Of a stretch of 9,615 nt of DNA, positions 1-5,487 are shown one piece after another. The DNA is from Candidatus Gastranaerophilales bacterium (GTDB taxonomy: Bacteria > Cyanobacteriota > Vampirovibrionia > Gastranaerophilales > Gastranaerophilaceae), in assembly GCA_944323495.1 (NCBI GenBank), contig CALUSZ010000043.1:1-9615 (forward strand), read 5' to 3'. The translations under genes were made by a program, and so were the position numbers. The notes below the pieces were generated by a model that searched no databases, was not told the origin of the DNA, and saw only the letters and a list, made by a program, of their open reading frames with translations. Position 1 is the first letter of the stretch. Each line of letters begins with the position of its first letter.

Positions 1-1
1 C

Positions 2-142
2 GCGAAAACAAATAATGAAGAAGGAAAAAATCAGACTTTAGATAATATTCTAGCCGTGGCAAAAAATATAGGACTCAAGGAAAAATTTGCAAAAGATATT
101 GCATTAGATATTCAAAAAAAATGTTCAAAGTTATTTAATTAA
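2..142 (+). CDS. C-terminal tail of a partial gene, possibly HipA-like
   Basis: An open frame enters from the left edge and ends at TAA 140-142, giving 46 visible residues. The tail is helical and charged, with the core LDNILAVAKNIGLKEKFAKD. It resembles the end of HipA-type serine/threonine kinase toxins, where a short helix (L-D-x-L/I-L-x-L/V-A) is followed by a helix rich in K, A, E and I. That reading is from memory of the family and rests on few residues. No catalytic motif lies inside the window, so the function is not established. No HipB-like antitoxin is visible here; in HipBA operons it would usually lie upstream, outside the window. The frame is real in the sense that it is uninterrupted and followed by terminator-like hairpins. 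Confidence 0.4.
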   Translation, partial: AKTNNEEGKNQTLDNILAVAKNIGLKEKFAKDIALDIQKKCSKLFN

Positions 143-245
143 TCTCATATTTTTGTCTATTTAATCTTTAAATAGAAGTTTCTTTAAAGAAGATTAATAG
201 GTTTCTGAGACATTGAGACGAGGAAAATTTAATAAAAAATCAAAC

Positions 246-271
246 AGACAGCACGATTGAGGCTGTTTTTT
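246..271 (+). terminator. Likely Rho-independent terminator in the 143-403 gap
   Basis: AGACAGC (246-252) can pair with GCTGTTT (262-268), including one G-U pair, around a 9-nt loop, and the T run continues to 271. It lies about 100 bases after the partial gene ending at 142. Read on the minus strand the same ACAGC/GCTGT stem is followed by a looser T-rich stretch, so it could also end the leftward patatin transcript. An additional AT-rich hairpin precedes it: 157-168 pairs with 190-200 with one bulge, but no T run follows. I see no gene or RNA gene in 143-403. Confidence 0.5.
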
Positions 272-403
272 AGTGTCGTTGAGAATTTAGTTTCTCTCTC
301 ATTTTTAAACAGTATATAATATTTGTTTAATCCAGAAATGCCCAATAAATCAAGTGTCAACCTTAGCTTTATCAAAGGATTGAATCAGTATAAATTTTGT
401 CAT

Positions 404-1387
404 TTACCTTAAAATATATTCAGGAGCCAGCAAACTACACAATTTTTCTAAATCTTCTTTCCAATCAGTATCAATCATATCCATAGCCTTATGCTGCAAG
501 GCAAGGACATTTTCTTCTTCTGCGTTATCCATTGGCTCTAGCTCTTTGGGGAGTTTAGGTTGAAATCTATAGTAGCAGTCCTCTGGCAGAAATTGTTTCA
601 ACTGATATTCAACAGTGCTTGCATTTCCTCCGAAAAAATAGGGCAGTAAAGGCCCCTGTATCCACTGAAGCGGAGACCAGGAACGCATTTCTTGGTATTC
701 ATAAGGAAGCTTGCAGTCCCCTGTACCAAGCGAAACCATTATAATTTTTTTATTTTCGAGCCCTTCTCGTCTCATGAGTTTTAAAACCTCAATATAAGCA
801 CACATTGCAGGGTTTGTCGAATGAATTCCGCCATCTATAAATGTTCCTTTATGCTTTATCTTCAGTGGGGCAAAATAAGTCGGAACAGCCGATGTAGCAC
901 GCGCAATATCACGCATTAGAACCTTTTTATATCTATCTGTATAGCTTGTAAAAAATACCGGCTTATTATTTTCGGTCTCATAAGATGTAATAAGACAAGG
1001 TTTAATCATCTCTTCATAGGTTTTATCTTTCAATATATATCTTAGAACCAGATTAATCAAACCTGATTTATACTTAGGTCCTGCAGGATTTCCTTTTGTT
1101 CCGAATAAGTTCTTCAAGCTAAATTCTTCGGCTGTTTTAGGAGGAAAAATATCTTTGCCGTGATGAATGTACATTTTAGCAAGAGCTTCAGCGGGAGCAG
1201 GATTTTTTTTATTCAAAAATAAAGTTATAAGTCCGCCTGTTGAAGTTCCTGCGATGAAATCAAAAAGTTCATAGATTTGTTTGCCGCACCTCTTTTCAAT
1301 TTCTGCAAGAACAGTTACAGGAATAATACCCCTTATTCCGCCGCCGTCAATTGATAATATTCTTATGACATCTTTATCTTCAAACAT
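404..1387 (-). CDS. Patatin-like phospholipase
   Basis: A 327-residue serine acyl hydrolase of the patatin family, expected to cleave acyl chains from membrane phospholipids. All family signatures are visible. The glycine-rich oxyanion-hole motif DGGGIRG is at residues 14-20. The nucleophile elbow GTSTG is at 47-51 with Ser49. The DGG motif with the dyad partner Asp185 is at 185-187. There is no signal peptide, so it probably acts on the inner face of the membrane or needs activation. It starts 15 bp after the thioredoxin stop, with GGA about 6 bases ahead of the ATG, so the two genes are probably one transcript. The opening ILSIDGGGIRGIIP resembles bacterial patatins such as the CBASS effector CapV, but no cyclic-nucleotide synthase is next to it, so a defence role is not supported. 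The substrate is unknown. Confidence 0.9.
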   Translation of the reverse strand: MFEDKDVIRILSIDGGGIRGIIPVTVLAEIEKRCGKQIYELFDFIAGTSTGGLITLFLNKKNPAPAEALAKMYIHHGKDIFPPKTAEEFSLKNLFGTKGNPAGPKYKSGLINLVLRYILKDKTYEEMIKPCLITSYETENNKPVFFTSYTDRYKKVLMRDIARATSAVPTYFAPLKIKHKGTFIDGGIHSTNPAMCAYIEVLKLMRREGLENKKIIMVSLGTGDCKLPYEYQEMRSWSPLQWIQGPLLPYFFGGNASTVEYQLKQFLPEDCYYRFQPKLPKELEPMDNAEEENVLALQHKAMDMIDTDWKEDLEKLCSLLAPEYILR

Positions 1388-1402
1388 ACTTCCGCTATAT
1401 TC

Positions 1403-1720
1403 TTAAATATGTTTTTCTATATTTGTAATGATAGAGCTTTTGGGCATAAGTCCGACCATTCTCTCAACGACTTCACCATTTTTAAATACAAGAAGAGTCG
1501 GAAGTCCGCTAACTTGATATTTTTTAGCAGCTTCTAAATTCTCATCAGTATCAATCTTTGCAAATTTAACCTTTTCTGCAAGCTCCTCTGAAACTTCTTC
1601 AAGTATCGGACCTAACTTTCTGCAAGGACCGCACCAGTTTGCAAAAAAATCAACAACTGTTAACTTATCTGAATTTAAAACTTCTTTATCAAAGTTATCC
1701 ACATTAATTTCCTGAACCAT
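1403..1720 (-). CDS. trxA: Thioredoxin
   Basis: A 105-residue classical thioredoxin, the cytoplasmic thiol-disulfide reductant normally recharged by thioredoxin reductase. The active site WCGPC is at residues 29-33, preceded by the usual VVDFFANW strand. The cis-proline loop GLPT places Pro74 opposite it, followed by the LLVFKNGE strand. Length matches the family exactly and there is no export signal. The start is supported by AAAGGAG about 8 bases upstream of the ATG. It is the first gene of a leftward unit with the patatin gene. A possible extended -10 on the minus strand, TGCTAATAT (plus coordinates 1755-1763), lies about 35 bases ahead of the start. No thioredoxin reductase gene is visible in the window. 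Confidence 0.96.
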   Translation of the reverse strand: MVQEINVDNFDKEVLNSDKLTVVDFFANWCGPCRKLGPILEEVSEELAEKVKFAKIDTDENLEAAKKYQVSGLPTLLVFKNGEVVERMVGLMPKSSIITNIEKHI

Positions 1721-1757
1721 TTTAAAACTCCTTTTATGTATGAATTATTAATTAATA

Positions 1758-1787
1758 TTAGCATAATTATGATATTTATACTATAAT
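1758..1787 (+). promoter_or_regulatory. Putative promoter of the HAD/methyltransferase unit
   Basis: A perfect -10 box TATAAT (1782-1787) is preceded by TTAGCA (1758-1763, four of six matches to TTGACA) at an 18-bp spacing. Transcription would start near 1793-1795, leaving a leader of only about a dozen bases that begins at or just before the GGAG ribosome binding site. Confidence 0.5.
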
Positions 1788-1805
1788 ACTTTTGGAGAAG
1801 TATTA
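1784..1805. repeat. Perfect 8-bp inverted repeat around the ribosome binding site
   Basis: TAATACTT (1784-1791) and AAGTATTA (1798-1805) are exact reverse complements separated by TTGGAG, and the right arm ends at the base before the ATG at 1806. The loop carries the GGAG ribosome binding site. The left arm overlaps the -10 box. It could be an operator spanning -10 to the start codon. If transcripts begin further upstream, it could instead be an RNA hairpin displaying the Shine-Dalgarno sequence. Which one applies depends on the transcription start. Confidence 0.5.
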
Positions 1806-2630
1806 ATGCTTAATTTTAATGAAAAAAATTTTTCAGAAAACTTACAATATGCGGATATTGTAAGTTTCGATATTTTTGATACTTTATTAGTAAGACCGTA
1901 TAAACAACCAAAAGACTTATTCATGCATCTGGAAATCCTGCACAAACATTCAGGTTTTTGCAAAGAGAGAATATTTGCAGAGACAAGGGCTAGAATTAAA
2001 GCAAGGCAAAAAGAAGATATTACGCTCGATGATATATATGATGCGATTAGAGACGAATATAAATACTTAAAACAAGCCGAGCTGGAACTTGAAAGATCTG
2101 TACTTAAACCAAATCCATTTATTCAAAGACTATATCGGAAAGCCTGCAAAAATAATAAAAAAATTATAGCTATATCTGATATGTACCTGCCGAAAAGTTT
2201 CATCAGCCAAATTCTAAAAGACAATGGTTATGATGAAATCTCGGAAATTTTTATATCTTCTGATATCAACAAAAATAAAAATACAAAGCACATATATGAA
2301 TATGTTATACAGGAACTTAATATAGTACCTGAAAAGTTTTTACATGTTGGAGATAATTTAACGGCCGATTTTTATAGGGCAAAAGAGGCTGGAATGAAGG
2401 CTATTTTAATCCCCAAAATTTCTCAGAATATTCCCAAATTATGGGAAAAAAGATTGTTTGCTAAACAAAACGACGACTTAGATACAAGTATTTTATCATC
2501 AATTTTTGCTTATAGGGAAGAGAAGAGAAGAGAAGAGAAGAGAAGAGAAGAGAAGAGAAGAGAAGAGAAGTCGCTACTGGAAAAATTTAGGCTACCATTT
2601 GGGAGGTCCTCTTGCTGTTGGGTATATTGA
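1806..2630 (+). CDS. HAD-type N-terminal part of a COG5610-like protein, present (OFF) frame
   Basis: In the sequenced state this frame gives 274 residues. Residues 1 to about 205 are a HAD-superfamily domain. Motif I is FDIFDTLL with nucleophile Asp22; the usual second Asp position holds Phe24, which I recall as normal for this family. Motif II is AISDMYLP with Ser124. A lysine for motif III lies around 158-161. Motif IV is HVGDN with Asp183 and a further Asp188. An EEKRR-repeat linker follows (about 239-256), then 19 unrelated residues ending in CCWVY before TGA at 2628-2630. COG5610-like proteins normally continue into a second conserved region, which is present downstream but in another frame. 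GGAG at 1794-1797 lies 8 bases before the ATG. Such proteins are often encoded in surface-polysaccharide loci; the substrate is unknown. The short product may keep the HAD fold without its partner region. Confidence 0.85.
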   Translation: MLNFNEKNFSENLQYADIVSFDIFDTLLVRPYKQPKDLFMHLEILHKHSGFCKERIFAETRARIKARQKEDITLDDIYDAIRDEYKYLKQAELELERSVLKPNPFIQRLYRKACKNNKKIIAISDMYLPKSFISQILKDNGYDEISEIFISSDINKNKNTKHIYEYVIQELNIVPEKFLHVGDNLTADFYRAKEAGMKAILIPKISQNIPKLWEKRLFAKQNDDLDTSILSSIFAYREEKRREEKRREEKRREEKSLLEKFRLPFGRSSCCWVY

Positions 2631-3642
2631 AAATGTAAAAAAAATTGTTCAAAATAATAACATAAATTCATTATTATTTGTATCAAGAGATGGATATATC
2701 TTGCAAAAAGTGTACAATATTCTAACAGATAAACCTGTCGAAAATAATTATATATATGCCCCAAGAATTTTAAATTTAAAATGCTTTTTAGATTACAGAG
2801 AGACTAAAGATTATCTTTATGATTTATTGGATATAACAAAAGCTTATACTGGTCTTGAGACCTTGCCGAAAACATATAAAGAGGCAAAAGTTATATTTGA
2901 GAAATATCTGCCGCAATTGTCTAGTTATGCTAATACAAATCTTCAACAATATCTAAAATATATAAACAGTTTGAATATTCAAGGCTCAAGACTAGCCTCT
3001 ATAGATATGACAACAGGTGCATATACATCACTTTATTTTTTAAAAAAAATTTTTGGAGAAAAGTTATATCTTGGCTTCTATAGTTGCGCATTTTCTTATA
3101 ATACGTCTTTACCTGCTGAAATCTATGCAACATCTCTTTTCACCGAAAAGGAGGTACCCCTTGTAAACTTAACAGAATTCCTAATAACCGCCCCTGAATT
3201 ACCTCTTACAGATATTAAGAATTGCAAACCCATATATAAAACTCCTAACCAATATGATTTATACAAAATTCAAGTCTATAAATATGTTCTAACAGGTATT
3301 ATTGAATTTGCGGAAGACTACACGCAATTTTTTCTTAACAAACCTATTTGTTTTTCTCCCAACACTATTTTTAATCTTCTTAAGGAATTTCTCAAAACTG
3401 CAACCATACAAGACCGTCAATATTTAAGGAAAATTTATCATGCATCAGACAGCCAAAGTTCTAAATATCTTATTTTGTCCCCCAATACACGTTTCTCCTT
3501 TCGCGAGGTAAAAAAGTTTATAAACAAACAAATTGTTAAACTTAAACGACAGATTAAATATCTTTTATATACACACTTTTCATTGAAGCAAATAGAGGGG
3601 ATTTTAAAAATATGCAAAAGAATACGCTCGACTATACACTGA
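2506..3642 (+). CDS. Out-of-phase C-terminal part of the COG5610-like gene
   Basis: This open frame contains the second conserved region of the HAD-type protein and is shifted by one base from the first part. Just after the repeat it reads YWKNLGYHLGGPLAVGY, and then LLFVSRDGY with RDG at residues 61-63. I recall both as typical of the post-HAD part of COG5610 proteins. The remainder (to residue 378) is less conserved and ends in a basic, possibly membrane-associating tail. The only upstream start in frame is a TTG at 2506 with no ribosome binding site, lying inside the HAD coding region. I therefore do not think this is an independent gene. It is probably translated only when the repeat count joins it to the HAD domain, giving a protein of about 613 residues from 1806. 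It shows no internal stop or decay. The last 31 bases overlap the methyltransferase start. Confidence 0.75.
   Translation: MLIGKRREEKRREEKRREEKRSRYWKNLGYHLGGPLAVGYIENVKKIVQNNNINSLLFVSRDGYILQKVYNILTDKPVENNYIYAPRILNLKCFLDYRETKDYLYDLLDITKAYTGLETLPKTYKEAKVIFEKYLPQLSSYANTNLQQYLKYINSLNIQGSRLASIDMTTGAYTSLYFLKKIFGEKLYLGFYSCAFSYNTSLPAEIYATSLFTEKEVPLVNLTEFLITAPELPLTDIKNCKPIYKTPNQYDLYKIQVYKYVLTGIIEFAEDYTQFFLNKPICFSPNTIFNLLKEFLKTATIQDRQYLRKIYHASDSQSSKYLILSPNTRFSFREVKKFINKQIVKLKRQIKYLLYTHFSLKQIEGILKICKRIRSTIH
2517..2570 (+). repeat. Pentanucleotide repeat tract (GAAGA)10 + GAAG
   Basis: The tract is 54 bases with perfect 5-bp periodicity (10.8 copies, or ten full AGAAG units at 2521-2570 after GAAG). It sits inside the HAD gene between its two conserved regions. 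The unit length is not a multiple of three, so each gain or loss of a unit changes the frame downstream. With ten AGAAG units the gene reads into a stop at 2630. With eleven or eight it would read through to 3642. With nine or twelve it would stop at 2588-2590. All three frames of the tract encode the same EEKRR peptide repeat with no stop. Slipped-strand mispairing at such tracts is the classical basis of phase variation. Confidence 0.95.
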
Positions 3643-4508
3643 TTTACTCAAACTGGCATAAAAATAATAAAGAGTCACTAAAAAGTGATATGCAGCAATA
3701 CCATACTCTAATAGAATTACATAATCTTCTTCCAAAAAATAAAACCTCTAAAATATTAGAACTAGGATGCGGAATGGGTAGATTCCTTTTAGCATTACAA
3801 GATATGGGCTGTACAAATTTAAAAGGCATAGATATTAATCCAGATTTTATAAGTATCGGGAAAAAAGAGGGGATAGATTTAATTCAGGCAGATTGCATTG
3901 AATATTTAGAAAATACAGAAGAAAAGTATGATGTAATTTACTGCTTAGATGTATTAGAACATCTTCCAAAAGAGCAACAGCCTGATTTTTTCAAATTATT
4001 ATATGAAAAAATAAATAATGAAGGATTTATTGTAATTCGTGTGCCAAATGCCCTTGCCCCAACTGCAAATTTTTTCAGGTATGATGATTTTACTCATGTT
4101 ATTTCCTACACTCCATTAACGATTGACTGCCTAGCCAAAAATGCGGGGTTTAATTATACAATATGCAGACCGGAATTTCCTGAAGATGAAGAATTGCTCC
4201 TATTGAAAGCACCATATGCACAAATCTTTAAATTGCAATTCGGGCTTGATAATCTGATTCTTACTCCTAATATAGTTACAATAATTTCTAAAAGTAAGGA
4301 TTTTTTTGAAAAATATATTGATGAAACGCCCCCGATAATTAATAACTATAATTTATTTCAAATAAGTTCTGTAAAGCTAAATGAACTCTTTACATACTAT
4401 ATTTTAAAATTTGCTCAAAAATTTTCATTTGGTATATTAAAAAAATATATCAATTCAAAACTTACTCAAAGCTATAAAATAGCGGTCATCAAAAGAAACC
4501 TTTTTTAA
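3612..4508 (+). CDS. Class I SAM-dependent methyltransferase
   Basis: A 298-residue protein with a Rossmann-type methyltransferase core. Motif I ILELGCGMGRF is at residues 48-58. The acidic end of strand 2 is GIDIN with Asp74, which would hold the SAM ribose. QADC (92-95) and YDVIYCLDVLEHL (106-118) complete the pattern of the Methyltransf_11/23 group. The last 90 or so residues form a helical, lysine-rich tail with no recognised domain. The start overlaps the preceding frame by 31 bases, with GAGGGG at 3595-3600, 11 bases before the ATG. Translation may thus be coupled to the upstream gene and so depend on the repeat phase. The acceptor is not identifiable from sequence. The neighbour suggests a sugar or glycan precursor, but that is inference. 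Confidence 0.88.
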   Translation: MQKNTLDYTLIYSNWHKNNKESLKSDMQQYHTLIELHNLLPKNKTSKILELGCGMGRFLLALQDMGCTNLKGIDINPDFISIGKKEGIDLIQADCIEYLENTEEKYDVIYCLDVLEHLPKEQQPDFFKLLYEKINNEGFIVIRVPNALAPTANFFRYDDFTHVISYTPLTIDCLAKNAGFNYTICRPEFPEDEELLLLKAPYAQIFKLQFGLDNLILTPNIVTIISKSKDFFEKYIDETPPIINNYNLFQISSVKLNELFTYYILKFAQKFSFGILKKYINSKLTQSYKIAVIKRNLF

Positions 4509-4520
4509 TAGAAATTTTTA

Positions 4521-4566
4521 TGTTAATATGTTGAGGGAGGGTGGTTAAAAAGGGAAAAAATAAACA
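4521..4566 (+). promoter_or_regulatory. Possible extended -10 promoter and leader of the exonuclease gene
   Basis: TGTTAATAT (4521-4529) fits an extended -10 (TG-N-TAATAT), although no good -35 is visible. The leader contains two purine blocks, GAGGGAGGG (about 4533-4541) and AAAGGG (4549-4554). The second is 12 bases before the ATG, rather far for a ribosome binding site. An in-frame TAA at 4561-4563 fixes ATG 4567 as the earliest possible start. Confidence 0.3.
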
Positions 4567-5487
4567 ATGCCAAGAAAAAAAGAAATTGAAATTGTATTGG
4601 ATACTGAAACAACAGGCTTAGATTACACTAGAGAAAAAATTATTGAATTTGCTGCGGTAAGGCTTGAAAACGGCAAAATTAAAGATGAGTTTCAAACATT
4701 GATTAACCCCCAGCAGCACATACGAAAATCAAGCATGGCAATACATGGTATCACACAGGAGATGGTAGTTGATGCCCCTACAGAAGAGGAAGCTCTGCCT
4801 AAAATTCTTGATTTTATCGGAGATTATCCTATTGTTGCTCATAATGCAATTTTTGATTATTCATTTTTGAATGAAGCTAAAATGAGAGTTTTCGGAGAGA
4901 AGCTTGAAAATCCAAGAATCGATACTCAGGCTATGTTTAAAGAAATTGCGCCTGATTTGGAATCCCACGGATTAGAGGCTTTATCTCACAGGTTTAATAT
5001 AGAACTTTCAAACCACCATAGGGCTATGGCTGATACAATGGCACTCGCGCTTGCGTATCCGAAACTTAAGAAGCTCTATTTACAAAGACTTGATTGGCAG
5101 AGAAAACAGCTTGATAATGTAGACTATCTTTTTGACAGGTACTTAAGAATCCAACAGAGCATTGCAACTATGCAAGCTGAACTTCAAGATTTGAAATCAA
5201 TTTTCAAACTCCATTTTGAACTTGGAGGAGAACCGCTTGTGGCAGAAACAGGCGAGATGATGGTTTATCAGTCAAAACAATCATTCGGATATGACTTAGC
5301 AGAAATTAAAGATGTACTCGAAAATGTCGGGGCTCTTGAAAAAGCAGTAAAAGTAAACAATGGATTCATTGACAGATTATGTAACGGTCTCAGCCTTTCA
5401 GAAGAATACAAACAAATTATTAAAGATGCAAGACAGGAAATTTCAGAGACAAGAAATATTCAGATAATCAAACCATGCAAACAATAA
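4567..5487 (+). CDS. DnaQ-like DEDDh 3'-5' exonuclease with C-terminal extension
   Basis: A 306-residue protein whose first 175 residues are a DnaQ-type exonuclease, the fold used for proofreading by DNA polymerase III epsilon. All five DEDDh metal or catalytic residues are visible: Asp12 and Glu14 in LDTETTGL, Asp97 in AHNAIFDYSFL, and His151 and Asp156 in HHRAMADT. After residue 180 comes a helical stretch (QSIATMQAELQDLKSIF, likely coiled coil). A C-terminal region of about 100 residues follows that I do not recognise; it includes MVYQSKQSFGYDLAEIKDVL. It is not fused to a polymerase or helicase. Its stop overlaps the start of the rRNA methyltransferase by 13 bases, so the two are likely translated together. 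It may be a stand-alone epsilon subunit or a separate repair or RNA-trimming nuclease; the sequence does not decide. Confidence 0.88.
   Translation: MPRKKEIEIVLDTETTGLDYTREKIIEFAAVRLENGKIKDEFQTLINPQQHIRKSSMAIHGITQEMVVDAPTEEEALPKILDFIGDYPIVAHNAIFDYSFLNEAKMRVFGEKLENPRIDTQAMFKEIAPDLESHGLEALSHRFNIELSNHHRAMADTMALALAYPKLKKLYLQRLDWQRKQLDNVDYLFDRYLRIQQSIATMQAELQDLKSIFKLHFELGGEPLVAETGEMMVYQSKQSFGYDLAEIKDVLENVGALEKAVKVNNGFIDRLCNGLSLSEEYKQIIKDARQEISETRNIQIIKPCKQ

Noticed and set aside
338..412. 24-codon open frame on the plus strand after a TATAAT-like box at 315-320
   Set aside because: It has no ribosome binding site, overlaps the end of the patatin gene on the other strand and has no recognisable character.
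404..1387. CBASS defence system based on a CapV-like patatin
   Set aside because: No cyclic-nucleotide synthase, ubiquitin-like or regulatory partner gene lies next to it. The neighbour is a plain thioredoxin.
2517..2570. CRISPR array or minisatellite-type structural repeat
   Set aside because: The unit is 5 bp with no spacers, so it is a simple sequence repeat. No cas genes are visible.
2510..2764. Open frame on the minus strand across the repeat, rich in Leu, Phe and Ser
   Set aside because: It is the complement of the purine repeat and the coding region around it, with no ribosome binding site and a low-complexity product.
2506..3642. The C-terminal frame as an independent gene starting at TTG 2506
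   Set aside because: The start lies within the HAD gene, has no ribosome binding site, and would begin with repeat-encoded residues. The conserved content is the normal continuation of the HAD protein.
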